Assembly (NCBI RefSeq): GCF_004346865.1
Contig: NZ_SMGR01000001.1
Coordinates: 434,001 to 498,000 of the forward strand
Direction: 5' to 3'
DNA: 64,000 nucleotides
DNA from: Shimia isoporae
GTDB taxonomy: Bacteria > Pseudomonadota > Alphaproteobacteria > Rhodobacterales > Rhodobacteraceae
Position numbers and translations under genes: made by a program. The first letter of the stretch is position 1. Every line of letters starts with the position of its first letter. Positions 33,592 through 42,396 of the stretch are shown one piece after another. Below the pieces are notes generated by a model. It was not told the origin of the DNA. It ran no database searches and saw nothing but the letters and a program-made list of their open reading frames with translations.

Positions 33592-35049
33592 ATGACCACC
33601 AAGGTTATCAAGAACGGCACCGTCGTCACCGCGGATCTGACCTATGAGGCGGATGTGCTGGTTGAGAACGGTGTGATCATCGAGATTGGCAAGGGCCTGA
33701 AAGGCGATGAGGAGCTGGACGCGACCGGTTGTTATGTGATGCCGGGCGGGATTGATCCGCACGTGCATTTGGAAATGCCGTTCATGGGCACCTATTCCAG
33801 CGATGATTTTGAGAGCGGCACGCGGGCTGGGCTTGCGGGCGGTACCACGATGGTCGTGGATTTCTGTCTGCCCAACCAAGGCGAAAGCCTGATGGACGCG
33901 ATCAAGCGCTGGGACAACAAATCGACCCGCGCGAACTGTGACTACTCCTTCCACATGGCGGTGACATGGTGGGGCGAGCAGGTTTTCAACGACATGAAAA
34001 CCGTGATCGAGCAGCGCGGCATCAACACGTTCAAACACTTCCTCGCCTACAAAGGCGCGTTGATGGTGAATGACGATGAGCTCTTTGCCTCGTTCAACCG
34101 TTTGAGCGAGCTGGGCGGGATTGCCATGGTGCACGCCGAGAACGGTGATGTGGTTGCGGAAATGACCGCGAAGTTGCTGGCCGAGGGCAACACAGGGCCA
34201 GAGGCGCATGCTTATTCGCGGCCGTCGCAGGTGGAAGGTGAGGCCACCAACCGCGCGATCATGATTGCCGATATGGCGGGCGTGCCGCTCTATGTGGTGC
34301 ACACGTCCTGCGAAGAGGCGCATGAGGCCATCCGCCGTGCCCGTATGCAGGGCAAGCGCGTGTGGGGCGAGCCGCTGATCCAGCACCTGACGCTGGACGA
34401 GAGCGAGTACTTCAACGCCGATTGGGACCACGCCGCGCGGCGTGTGATGAGCCCGCCGTTCCGCAACAAGAAACATCAGGACAGCCTGTGGGCGGGTCTG
34501 CAGTCGGGGTCATTGAGCGTTGTGGCAACGGATCATTGTGCCTTCACGACCGAGCAGAAACGATTTGGTCTGAAAGACTTCAGCCAGATTCCGAATGGGA
34601 CAGGTGGTCTTGAAGACCGGATGCCGATGCTTTGGACGCAGGGTGTTGCTACAGGACGTTTGACGCCGAATGAATTTGTCGCCGTGACCTCGACCAACAT
34701 CGCGAAAATCCTGAACTGCTACCCCAAGAAGGGTGCTGTGCTGGTGGGCGCGGATGCGGACCTTGTGGTTTGGGATCCGGAGAAGTCCAAGACCATTTCG
34801 GCGAGCAGCCAGCAGTCGGCAATTGATTACAATGTGTTTGAAGGCCATGAGGTCAAAGGCCTGCCGCGCTTTACCCTGACACGCGGTCAGGTGGCGGTGC
34901 ATGACGGCGAGATCCGCACGCAGGAAGGCCACGGCCAGTTTGTGGCGCGTGAGGCCAACACCACGGTCAATAAAGCGCTGTCGACGTGGAAAGAGCTGAC
35001 CGCGCCGCAGCCTGTGCAGCGGTCCGGTATTCCGGCGACGGGCGTGTAA
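33592..35049 (+). CDS. hydA: Dihydropyrimidinase (hydantoinase)
   Basis: 485 residues, cyclic amidohydrolase family. DPHVHLEMPF holds the His57-x-His59 metal pair, and Lys148 in FKHFLAYKG is the probable carboxylated bridging Lys. VVHTSCEEAHEAI and VATDHCAFTTEQK carry later metal ligands. It opens the dihydrouracil or dihydrothymine ring to the N-carbamoyl-beta-amino acid, the step between PreTA and the upstream M20 enzyme. ATG 33592 has AGGGAGAAAAACC before it; the gap of 100 bases from the M20 gene shows no terminator, so cotranscription is likely. Confidence 0.94.
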   Translation: MTTKVIKNGTVVTADLTYEADVLVENGVIIEIGKGLKGDEELDATGCYVMPGGIDPHVHLEMPFMGTYSSDDFESGTRAGLAGGTTMVVDFCLPNQGESLMDAIKRWDNKSTRANCDYSFHMAVTWWGEQVFNDMKTVIEQRGINTFKHFLAYKGALMVNDDELFASFNRLSELGGIAMVHAENGDVVAEMTAKLLAEGNTGPEAHAYSRPSQVEGEATNRAIMIADMAGVPLYVVHTSCEEAHEAIRRARMQGKRVWGEPLIQHLTLDESEYFNADWDHAARRVMSPPFRNKKHQDSLWAGLQSGSLSVVATDHCAFTTEQKRFGLKDFSQIPNGTGGLEDRMPMLWTQGVATGRLTPNEFVAVTSTNIAKILNCYPKKGAVLVGADADLVVWDPEKSKTISASSQQSAIDYNVFEGHEVKGLPRFTLTRGQVAVHDGEIRTQEGHGQFVAREANTTVNKALSTWKELTAPQPVQRSGIPATGV

Positions 35050-35059
35050 GTTGATGCGG

Positions 35060-35473
35060 TTATTGCGGCACCAGATCCTCAAGCTCGGGCAGGAGGCGCA
35101 CGCTTTCCTGTTCGTGCGGGTCGGTGCGCGCGATGACTGCAACGGCCTCAACCGACCCTGTGTTGATCGGCAGGTGGGGCACCCCGGCGGGGATGTAGAC
35201 CAGATCGCCGGCGTTGGTTTCCATCCGGTGTTCCAGCTGTTCGCCCCAGTACATTATCGCCTCGCCTTCAAGCACATAAATCGCTGTTTCATGGCTTTCG
35301 TGCAGATGGGCTTTGGCACGGCCACCGGGCGGGATGCGCAGGATGTGCATGCAGATACCTTGCGATCCGGTGGTTTCGCGAGCGATGCCCTGAAAATAGC
35401 TAAACCCCTGCTTGCCTTGGTAAGTCTCTCCAAGGCGCAGTTTTTGGCAAGTGGTGGGCATAGATGTCGACAT
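35060..35473 (-). CDS. Cupin protein in the pyrimidine region
   Basis: 137 residues with one cupin barrel: AKAHLHESHETAIYVLEGEA contains motif 1 (His-x-His-x4-Glu type) and NAGDLVYIPAGVPHLPIN is motif 2 with Gly-Asp and His. Metal-binding residues are intact, so an enzymatic role is possible. It lies on the minus strand between the dihydropyrimidinase (stop codons 10 bases apart) and the ABC transporter operon, from which it diverges. Substrate unknown. Confidence 0.83.
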   Translation of the reverse strand: MSTSMPTTCQKLRLGETYQGKQGFSYFQGIARETTGSQGICMHILRIPPGGRAKAHLHESHETAIYVLEGEAIMYWGEQLEHRMETNAGDLVYIPAGVPHLPINTGSVEAVAVIARTDPHEQESVRLLPELEDLVPQ

Positions 35474-35532
35474 GAGAGCTCCTTGGGGCCGTGGGCAATG
35501 ACTACAAGACTATCAGAGAAGTGGAGAGCGGT

Positions 35533-36309
35533 GTGTCAAGCGTGATCAGCGCCAAGAACCTGAGCCTGACGTTCCAAACAAACGACGGGCCTGTGCATGC
35601 GCTCAAGGATGTGAACCTTGAAATCAACAAGGGGGACTTCGTCTCCTTTATCGGGCCCTCGGGATGCGGCAAAACCACGTTCCTGCGTTGTATGGCCGAT
35701 TTGGAGCAGCCGACGGCGGGGGGGATCACCGTCAATGGCGTTAGCCCGAAAGAGGCGCGCGAGGCGCGGGCCTATGGCTATGTGTTCCAGCATGCGGGCC
35801 TTTATCCGTGGCGCACGATTGGTGGAAATATCCGTCTGCCGCTCGAAATAATGGGCGTGGACAAGGCGGAACAGGACAAATCCGTGCAGGAAGTGCTGGA
35901 GCTCGTGCATCTGGAGGGGTTTGAGAAGAAATACCCCTGGCAACTGTCTGGCGGGATGCAGCAGCGGGCGTCGATTGCGCGGGCGCTGGCGTTTCACGCG
36001 GACATTTTGCTGATGGACGAGCCGTTCGGGGCGCTTGATGAGATCGTGCGCGATCACCTGAATGAGCAATTGCTGGATTTGTGGGCGCGGACCAACAAGA
36101 CGATCGGTTTCGTAACGCACTCGATCCCCGAAGCGGTTTACTTGTCGACGAAGATCGTGGTGATGAGCCCGCGTCCCGGCCGGATCACCGATGTGATTGA
36201 AAGCACGCTGCCCAAAGAGCGTCCGTTGGACATTCGTGACAGCGCCGAGTTTATCGAAATTGCCCATCGCGTGCGTGACGGCTTGCGGGCGGGGCATGCG
36301 GATGACTGA
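35533..36309 (+). CDS. ABC transporter ATPase (pyrimidine-type NMT1 system)
   Basis: 258 residues from GTG 35533, which has GGAGAGCG before it; GTG 35491 would add 14 residues. Walker A GPSGCGKTTFLRCMADLE, signature LSGGMQQRASIARAL and Walker B ILLMDEPFGALDEIVRD are complete. It belongs to the nitrate/taurine/NMT1-type importers. First gene of a six-gene run (ATPase, GNAT, permease, permease, DUF1993, binding protein). Context points to import of a pyrimidine or a related ring compound. Confidence 0.9.
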   Translation: MSSVISAKNLSLTFQTNDGPVHALKDVNLEINKGDFVSFIGPSGCGKTTFLRCMADLEQPTAGGITVNGVSPKEAREARAYGYVFQHAGLYPWRTIGGNIRLPLEIMGVDKAEQDKSVQEVLELVHLEGFEKKYPWQLSGGMQQRASIARALAFHADILLMDEPFGALDEIVRDHLNEQLLDLWARTNKTIGFVTHSIPEAVYLSTKIVVMSPRPGRITDVIESTLPKERPLDIRDSAEFIEIAHRVRDGLRAGHADD

Positions 36310-36733
36310 TTTGACGATCAGAGAAGCCACTGAGGCAGACATTCCAATGTTGGCGAAGATTGTCTGCGATTGGGAGGCGGAAACCGAGTGGATGGTATCA
36401 CCCTACGGGCCAAAAGAGATTGCGGGCTTCATCACTGAGGCAATGCCTGCTCGCGACATTTGGGTCGTTGGGGAGCCCGTTGAAGGCTATTTGTCATTTG
36501 ATCCCAAGGTGTCCCGTGTCGGTGGGCTCTACTGTCGCCGGACGGGACTGGGATTGGGCAAAGCCCTGATGGACAAGGCCAAGGAAGGTCGTGACTTTGT
36601 CTGGCTGACGACGCATGAGCCCAATGAAGCCGCGCAACGGTTTTATAAACGTGAAGGCTTTTCCGAAGTGGGCCGCCATGAGGCGGAGCCGCCCAACACC
36701 GTACGCGAAGTGCGGATGGAGTGGCGGGCATGA
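36302..36733 (+). CDS. GNAT-family acetyltransferase
   Basis: 143 residues. The GNAT fold starts LTIREATEADIPMLAKIV; the acetyl-CoA loop is CRRTGLGLGKALMDKA (R/Q-x-x-G-x-G/A pattern modified) and the C-terminal strand has NEAAQRFYKREGFSEVGRH. ATG 36302 overlaps the ATPase stop by eight bases and the stop overlaps the permease start by four, so it is translationally coupled within the transporter operon. Substrate unknown; it could acetylate a product of the imported compound. Confidence 0.87.
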   Translation: MTDLTIREATEADIPMLAKIVCDWEAETEWMVSPYGPKEIAGFITEAMPARDIWVVGEPVEGYLSFDPKVSRVGGLYCRRTGLGLGKALMDKAKEGRDFVWLTTHEPNEAAQRFYKREGFSEVGRHEAEPPNTVREVRMEWRA

Positions 36734-37602
36734 GAAACCTCTTTCCCATCCTCACAGTCGTCGCGGCGATCTTTGCGCTTTGGTATGCGGGGTCTGTCGT
36801 GCTGAACGCGCCTTGGGCTTATGACAAGGCCGAGCGCGCGGGTGTGGAGTTGACCACCAAAGACCTCTTTGCAGACACGATGAGTCAGAAGAAACCCAAG
36901 CTGCCGCCGCCGCATCAGGTGGGGCAGGAGATTTGGAAAACAACGGGCGCAATGGTTGCCAAGGGCCGCGCGTTTTCCAAGCGCAGCCTGATCTATCACA
37001 GCTGGATCACGCTGAGCGCCACGTTGTTGGGGTTCGCGCTGGGCACGGGGTTTGGCATCCTGCTTTCGGTCGGTATCGTGTATAATCGCACGATGGACAT
37101 GAGCGTGATGCCCTGGGTGATTGCGTCCCAGACAATTCCGATCCTCGCGATTGCGCCGATGATCATTGTTGTGCTGAACGCGGTTGGCATTTCGGGCCTG
37201 CTGCCCAAGGCGGTGATCTCGATGTATCTGAGTTTCTTCCCAGTGGTTGTTGGCATGGTCAAAGGCCTGCGCAGCCCCGATCACATGCAGGTGGATCAGA
37301 TGAAAACCTGGAATGCCACCAAAGGGCAGGAGTTCTGGAAGCTGCGTTTGCCGTCCTCGATGCCGTTCCTGTTTCCGTCGTTGAAGGTGGCGATGGCAGC
37401 CTCTTTGGTGGGGGCAATTGTTGGTGAACTGCCAACCGGTGCCGTGGCAGGGCTTGGCGCGCGCTTGTTGGGCGGAAGCTACTACGGGCAGACCATTCAG
37501 ATCTGGAGCGCGTTGATCACGGCGGCCGTGTTGGCTGCGGCGCTGGTGGGGATCATCGGGTTGATACAAAAAGTGGTTCTCAAGCGGATGGGGATGGCGT
37601 GA
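36730..37602 (+). CDS. ABC transporter permease 1
   Basis: 290 residues. One N-terminal helix (residues about 5-24), a polar segment, then five further transmembrane helices. The EAA-type loop is visible as MKTWNATKGQEFWKLRLPSSMPFLFPSLKVA, which contacts the ATPase. Starts at ATG 36730 within an ATGA overlap with the GNAT gene. Forms the membrane channel with permease 2. Confidence 0.9.
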   Translation: MRNLFPILTVVAAIFALWYAGSVVLNAPWAYDKAERAGVELTTKDLFADTMSQKKPKLPPPHQVGQEIWKTTGAMVAKGRAFSKRSLIYHSWITLSATLLGFALGTGFGILLSVGIVYNRTMDMSVMPWVIASQTIPILAIAPMIIVVLNAVGISGLLPKAVISMYLSFFPVVVGMVKGLRSPDHMQVDQMKTWNATKGQEFWKLRLPSSMPFLFPSLKVAMAASLVGAIVGELPTGAVAGLGARLLGGSYYGQTIQIWSALITAAVLAAALVGIIGLIQKVVLKRMGMA

Positions 37603-38447
37603 TGGGCTGGTTGTTGGCAGGATTTGTTTTCTGGCTGGTTGCCTGGCGTGCCAATGTTTGGCTTGCAGCGAAACCGCGGACACGTGCCACGGGGCTGTTG
37701 GTTCCGACAATTTTTGGCGTCAGCATCATCGTGATCTGGGAATGCGTGGTGCGCGGCTTCGATATCAATCCGGTGCTGTTGCCTGCGCCTTCGGTGATTG
37801 CCGTGACCTTTGCGACCTCCATTCCGACACTTTGGGCGGACTTTGTGCAGACCGCCATCAAAGGCGCCTTGTCAGGTTACGTGATCGGGTGCGGCGCGGC
37901 TTTCCTGACAGCGATTGCCATCGACCGTTTTCCTTTCCTGCAACGCGGGTTGCTGCCCGTGGGCAATTTTGTTGCCGCGTTGCCGATCATTGGCATGGCA
38001 CCAATCATGGTGATGTGGTTCGGGTTTGACTGGCAGTCCAAAGCGGCAGTGGTCGTGATCATGGTGTTCTTTCCGATGCTTGTGAATACAGTCGAGGGCC
38101 TGCAGGCCACGGACCACATGCAGCGCGATTTGATGCGCACCTACGCGGCAAGCTATCCGCAGACACTTATGAAGCTGCGCCTGCCTGCGGCGATGCCGTT
38201 TGTCTTCAACGGTTTGAAAATTTCGACCACCCTTGCGTTGATCGGTGCGATTGTGGCGGAGTTTTTTGGCAGCCCGATCAAAGGCATGGGTTTCCGTATT
38301 TCGACCGAAGTCGGACGCCTAGCGCTGGACATGGTGTGGGCCGAAATCGTCGTGGCCGCGCTTGCTGGCTCGTTGTTTTATGGTGGCGTCGCCTTGCTGG
38401 AGAAGGCTGTTACCTTCTGGCACCCAAGTCAAAGGAAGTCGCGATGA
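37602..38447 (+). CDS. ABC transporter permease 2
   Basis: 281 residues, paralogous to permease 1. Six hydrophobic helices and the EAA loop around MRTYAASYPQTLMKLRLPAAMPFVFNGLKIS. ATG 37602 overlaps the stop of permease 1 (TGATG). A GTG one codon earlier is possible. Most likely a heterodimer with permease 1. Confidence 0.9.
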   Translation: MGWLLAGFVFWLVAWRANVWLAAKPRTRATGLLVPTIFGVSIIVIWECVVRGFDINPVLLPAPSVIAVTFATSIPTLWADFVQTAIKGALSGYVIGCGAAFLTAIAIDRFPFLQRGLLPVGNFVAALPIIGMAPIMVMWFGFDWQSKAAVVVIMVFFPMLVNTVEGLQATDHMQRDLMRTYAASYPQTLMKLRLPAAMPFVFNGLKISTTLALIGAIVAEFFGSPIKGMGFRISTEVGRLALDMVWAEIVVAALAGSLFYGGVALLEKAVTFWHPSQRKSR

Positions 38448-38971
38448 CGGATGCCGTACTCTTTGCCTATGTACCGGTATTCCGGCACTATCTCGGTCGA
38501 ATTGCCGGCCTGTCAGAGCGGGCAAATACAGACCAGTTGGAGTCGCGGCTTTCACCAGACGGTTTTGACGCGCTGACCCACTTTGCGATCGCGCAAGGGT
38601 ATGTGCTTCGCGCTTTGTTGCCTGTTTTGGGGCGCGATGTGCCAAAGATGCCGGATGTGGCTGACGCGGATGGGTTGAAGGCCAGGGGCGCGTTGGTCGG
38701 GGAGACACTGGACGCAATGACGGCAGTGGAGTTTGATGGAGCGGTGAAACGTTCAGTGACCCATGTGGCGGGCGAAGCGGAGCTGACTCAGAGTGCTTTC
38801 GATTTTCTGACACTTTATGCGGCCCCGAATTTCTTTTTTCACATGGGACAGGGATACGCGATCCTGCGCGCGCAGGGTGCGGATGTTGGTAAAGGTGATT
38901 TTGACGGATTTCATAGCTACCCGAAGGGGTTCAGCTTTGTCACAGGTGCCGCGGAGACGGTGCAGCAATAA
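38444..38971 (+). CDS. DUF1993 family protein
   Basis: 175 residues, family of unknown function. The N-terminus is VPVFRHYLGRIAGLSERANTD, mid region LVGETLDAMTAVEF and C-terminal NFFFHMGQGYAILRAQGADVGKGDF, all typical of DUF1993, a DinB-like helical bundle. ATG 38444 overlaps the permease stop by four bases, so it is translated with the transporter. No metal triad is evident. Role in uptake or metabolism of the substrate is possible but unsupported. Confidence 0.82.
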   Translation: MTDAVLFAYVPVFRHYLGRIAGLSERANTDQLESRLSPDGFDALTHFAIAQGYVLRALLPVLGRDVPKMPDVADADGLKARGALVGETLDAMTAVEFDGAVKRSVTHVAGEAELTQSAFDFLTLYAAPNFFFHMGQGYAILRAQGADVGKGDFDGFHSYPKGFSFVTGAAETVQQ

Positions 38972-39009
38972 CCAAGAAAACAATGAAATGACCAGCTAGG
39001 AGACTGAAG

Positions 39010-39999
39010 ATGAAAACATTTTTGAAAACGGCCCTCGCCAGTGCGGCCATGATGGCAGCGGGTGTGGCACAGGCCGCAGATGACGTGACGCTGCAACTGA
39101 AATGGGTCACGCAAGCCCAATTCGCGGGCTACTACGTGGCGCAGGACCAGGGCTTTTATGAAGCGGAAGGCCTCAACGTGACCATCAAGCCGGGTGGCCC
39201 CGATATTGCGCCTGCACAGGTGATTGCAGGTGGCGGTGCCGATGTGGTTCTGGACTGGATGCCGTCCGCGTTGGCAAGCCGCGAAAAAGGCCTGGCTCTG
39301 GTAAACATTGCTCAGCCTTTCAAAAGCTCTGGCATGATGCTGACTTGCCGTAAGGACGCGGGTGTGTCCTCTCCCGAAGACTTCGCAGGCAAGACACTTG
39401 GTGTTTGGTTCTTCGGTAACGAATATCCGTTCCTGAGCTGGATGAGCAAGCTGGGGCTGTCAACCAATGGTGGTGATGGTGGCGTGACCGTTCTGAAGCA
39501 GGGTTTCAACGTGGACCCGATCCTTCAGGGACAAGCCGCTTGTGTGTCGACCATGACTTACAACGAGTACTGGCAGATCATTGACGCTGGCTTGAGCCCG
39601 GACGATCTGGTGGTGTTCAAGTATGAAGATCAGGGCGTGGCGACGTTGGAAGACGGCATGTATGTGCTTGAAGAAAACCTCGCGGACCCGGCGTTTGAAG
39701 ACAAGATGGTGCGCTTCGTTCGGGCGTCCATGAAAGGTTGGAAATGGGCCGAGGAAAACCCTGAGGATGCGGCAATGATCGTGCTCGACAACGACGCGAC
39801 CGGTGCACAGACCGAAGAACACCAGATCCGCATGATGGGTGAAATCGCCAAGCTTACCGCCGGTTCGAATGGTGCGCTGGATCCGGCGGACTACGAGCGG
39901 ACAGTCGAGAGCCTGATGTCGGGTGGTTCCGATCCGGTTATCACCAAAAAGCCTGAAGGCGCTTGGACGCACGCGATTACGGACAAAGCACTGAACTGA
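39010..39999 (+). CDS. ABC transporter substrate-binding protein, NMT1/THI5-like
   Basis: 329 residues. A signal peptide (MKTFLKTALASAAMMAAGVAQA) directs it to the periplasm. LKWVTQAQFAGYYVAQDQGFYEAEGLNVTI is the family signature of NMT1/THI5-like binding proteins, which hold pyrimidines or pyrimidine-like compounds; a Trp and aromatic residues here may stack on a ring. GGADVVLDWMPSALASREKG and KSSGMMLTCRKDAGV follow. Last gene of the transporter operon, followed by a strong terminator. Confidence 0.9.
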   Translation: MKTFLKTALASAAMMAAGVAQAADDVTLQLKWVTQAQFAGYYVAQDQGFYEAEGLNVTIKPGGPDIAPAQVIAGGGADVVLDWMPSALASREKGLALVNIAQPFKSSGMMLTCRKDAGVSSPEDFAGKTLGVWFFGNEYPFLSWMSKLGLSTNGGDGGVTVLKQGFNVDPILQGQAACVSTMTYNEYWQIIDAGLSPDDLVVFKYEDQGVATLEDGMYVLEENLADPAFEDKMVRFVRASMKGWKWAEENPEDAAMIVLDNDATGAQTEEHQIRMMGEIAKLTAGSNGALDPADYERTVESLMSGGSDPVITKKPEGAWTHAITDKALN

Positions 40000-40025
40000 C
40001 CCTTCAATTCAGAGGCTTAACAAGG

Positions 40026-40055
40026 AAGGTCGGACATTGTGTCCGGCCTTTTTTT
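40026..40055. terminator. Terminator of the ABC transporter operon
   Basis: Stem AAGGTCGGACA (40026-40036) with TGTCCGGCCTT (40040-40050), one G-T pair, three-base loop, then a run of T residues. Lies between the operon and the convergent flavoprotein gene. Confidence 0.9.
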
Positions 40056-40071
40056 CATTCAGGTGAGCGGC

Positions 40072-41223
40072 TTAGCGGCGCAGGGCGTTCAGAAGGTATC
40101 TCGGAAGGCGGGCGACAACAGACCGCGCCAACTGGGGGTATTCCAGCTCGCCTGCCAGAAGCCTCATGTACATGACACGCACGGTGCCGGAACGACGGAA
40201 CGTTCGAGTGAACGCGCCCTGCCAACGGGGCGCAAAAATAATACGGCGCAGGGTGCGGGCGATGCGCAGATTTCGCTGCATGTCGCGCAGAGTCCGCTGG
40301 TAACGCCGCAGCGCTGTCTTCGGGGACCCAGCTCCCAGGGCGTCCAGCGCCGATTGCGCTGCGATCTGCCCGCTTTTCATAGCGAAGGCTATGCCTTCGC
40401 CTGTGATGGGGTCCACCAGACCTGCGGCATCGCCGGCCAGCAGAATGTTGTCCCGACCCGGAGTGGGGCGGAAATCTCCGAAGGGTAGGTGATGGCCCTT
40501 GAATTTCACCGCCTCAGGATCCAGTCCGAGAGTTTTCAAATAGTGGCGCATATGCGCCTTCATGTCCGGATTTGGCGCGCGCAGTCCGCCCACACCGACG
40601 GTCGTGGAATTCTGTTTGGGAAAGGACCACCCATAGCCCCAGGTGGCTGCGCCAAAGTCGATGCGCAGAGGTTTCTCTACTGGATTTTGCGTGCTCTCGG
40701 GCACTTCGATTTCCAACCCGAAACCAATGGTTTCGGTGTTGAATGACGCCCCGAAAAGGTGTTTGGCAACAATGGAATTTACACCGTCCGCTCCGATCAG
40801 GATTGGTGCATGCAGGGCCGTTCCGTCCTTGAAAAGTATTTCGTTTTCAGAGATTTGCGCGATGTGGCGTCCGGAAAAGTCCGATGCGCCGGCCGTCAGG
40901 GCGTGCTCGAAAAGCGTGTTGTCCAGATCCAGCCGCATGGTGAGGTGCAGCGGCGGAATGTCCGTGAGTGTGGCGAGCTCGGCCCCGTCATGCCAGAAGG
41001 AGATGTCGTGGCGGGTAACGGCGCGGGAAAGATCAAAGTCTCTACCGAAAATCTCGCAGTAATAGCTTCGGCTGCGTTCGGTAAACAGGCCCCCGCACAG
41101 CTTGTTGCGGGGGAACATGGCTTTGTCGACCAGTGCGACTTTGGCGCCGTGTTTCGCGGCCCACGTGGCGGCGGCGCTGCCGGCGGGACCGGCGCCGATG
41201 ACGATGATGTCAAAGTCTGGCAT
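40072..41223 (-). CDS. Geranylgeranyl reductase family FAD protein
   Basis: 383 residues. Starts FDIIVIGAGPAGSAAATWAAKHGAKVALVD, the FAD-binding GxGxxG fold, followed by FPRNKLCGGLFTERS; the middle has LIGADGVNSIVAKHLFG, and ILLAGDAAGLVDPITGEGIAFAMKSG is the second FAD motif. This is the GGR/UbiH-like group that reduces isoprenoid chains (lipids or chlorophyll precursors), but no photosynthesis gene is nearby, so a role in membrane lipid or quinone isoprenoid metabolism is only a guess. The 3' end sits 16 bases from the transporter terminator. Confidence 0.87.
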   Translation of the reverse strand: MPDFDIIVIGAGPAGSAAATWAAKHGAKVALVDKAMFPRNKLCGGLFTERSRSYYCEIFGRDFDLSRAVTRHDISFWHDGAELATLTDIPPLHLTMRLDLDNTLFEHALTAGASDFSGRHIAQISENEILFKDGTALHAPILIGADGVNSIVAKHLFGASFNTETIGFGLEIEVPESTQNPVEKPLRIDFGAATWGYGWSFPKQNSTTVGVGGLRAPNPDMKAHMRHYLKTLGLDPEAVKFKGHHLPFGDFRPTPGRDNILLAGDAAGLVDPITGEGIAFAMKSGQIAAQSALDALGAGSPKTALRRYQRTLRDMQRNLRIARTLRRIIFAPRWQGAFTRTFRRSGTVRVMYMRLLAGELEYPQLARSVVARLPRYLLNALRR

Positions 41224-41312
41224 GAGCTCTCCTGATTACGCGTGGTTCTACCAGCTTTCGCCTGCGGCGCCAGAGGGTTACGATGCGGAAAGACCAGCAA
41301 AGGAGCCAGAGG

Positions 41313-41726
41313 ATGAGCCAGCAGGAAGAAAAGCGCCCCGACGGAGAAGCGACGCTGCGGGTGTCGGCCATGCCGCGCGATGTGAACATCAACGGAGACA
41401 TCTTTGGTGGCTGGGTGTTGAGCCAGATGGACAGCGCGTCTGGTATTGTTGCAGGTCAACGTGCCAAGGGCCGCGTTGCCACGGTGGCCGTAGACGCGAT
41501 GAAGTTCATTCGGCCGGTAAAAGTCGGCAACATTCTTTGTGTGTGGGCGTGGGTTGAGCGCGTCGGGCGCACATCAATGGCGGTACGCATAGAGGCCTGG
41601 GCCTTTCGCAACCGGCGCGGTGTCTATGAAAAGGTGACCGAAGCGGTCTTTACCTATGTCGCGATTGACGAGGACGGGAAACCGCGTCCGGTGCCGGCCG
41701 AGGACGAGGTGTGGCCGACGGAATAA
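41313..41726 (+). CDS. yciA: Acyl-CoA thioesterase, YciA-like hotdog protein
   Basis: 137 residues. DVNINGDIFGGWVLSQMDSASG is the YciA active-site helix with the catalytic Asp, and FIRPVKVGNILCVWAWVERVGRTSM follows. Hydrolyses acyl-CoAs in the cytoplasm. I chose ATG 41313 (preceded by GAGCCAGAGG) over an ATG ten codons upstream because the family starts there. Confidence 0.9.
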   Translation: MSQQEEKRPDGEATLRVSAMPRDVNINGDIFGGWVLSQMDSASGIVAGQRAKGRVATVAVDAMKFIRPVKVGNILCVWAWVERVGRTSMAVRIEAWAFRNRRGVYEKVTEAVFTYVAIDEDGKPRPVPAEDEVWPTE

Positions 41727-41839
41727 GGTCGGCTGCAAAGCGTCAGCATCGCGTCGGCAAAACGTCGGTGGCGGCGTCCGGTGCCGTCAGGAGCGGTTAA
41801 CAGGTTGCTGTCAGGGTTTGCCGCAAAGGAGATTTTGCC

Positions 41840-42175
41840 ATGCCCGTTGCCCAAGCCGGAAGAAAACCGCAGACCAAAACCCAACGCATTGCGCGGGCCA
41901 AACTGGCCCGCAACATGCTGCTCCTGAATTCAGAGAGCTGGTTGCCTGTCGCCTTGCGTGAAGACATTCCCGAAGCGTGGCACACGTTGGAACTTGATCT
42001 GGATGTGGAGGAACCCAAAGAGAAGGTGACGCTTTATCTGGACCGGTCCGTGGCGCGGTTCTATCGCGCGATGGGACGCGGATATCACGCCCGCATCAAT
42101 CGGTTGCTGGCCACATGGGCACAAATGAAAATTGCCGATGAAGTGCAGGTCGAGAAGGCGTTGTCGCGCCGGTAG
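41840..42175 (+). CDS. BrnA-like antitoxin protein without toxin partner
   Basis: 111 residues. The C-terminal half, KVTLYLDRSVARFYRAMGRGYHARINRLLATW, fits the BrnA antitoxin ribbon-helix-helix domain (DUF4415), whose pattern is K-V-T-L-x-L-D...G-x-G-Y-x-x-R-I-N. The N-terminal part is basic. BrnA normally pairs with BrnT encoded just before it, but no BrnT-like gene lies on either side, so this copy probably acts as a stand-alone DNA-binding protein. Confidence 0.75.
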   Translation: MPVAQAGRKPQTKTQRIARAKLARNMLLLNSESWLPVALREDIPEAWHTLELDLDVEEPKEKVTLYLDRSVARFYRAMGRGYHARINRLLATWAQMKIADEVQVEKALSRR

Positions 42176-42177
42176 AC

Positions 42178-42396
42178 TCAGGCCTCGTTCATACCGAAGG
42201 ACGCATCGTCCTCACGTTCCATGCTGCGCAGATTGGAAAGCGCATAAGCCAGAAGGCCGACAAAAAACGGAATGGCGAGAGAGAAGGTGCAATAGGTGCC
42301 GAAAGCCTGCCAAAGAGACGCGTCGTGAAACATCGTTTGCACGGCGGCAACGATAATTCCGAGGAAACTGCCAATAAAAAACAAGATCAGAGCCAT
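42178..42396 (-). CDS. Small two-helix membrane protein
   Basis: 72 residues: helix 1 ALILFFIGSFLGIIVAAVQTM, helix 2 CTFSLAIPFFVGLLAYALS, acidic C-terminus. No family recognised. Its stop codon is two bases from that of the convergent BrnA-like gene. ATG 42396 is the only reasonable start. Confidence 0.6.
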   Translation of the reverse strand: MALILFFIGSFLGIIVAAVQTMFHDASLWQAFGTYCTFSLAIPFFVGLLAYALSNLRSMEREDDASFGMNEA

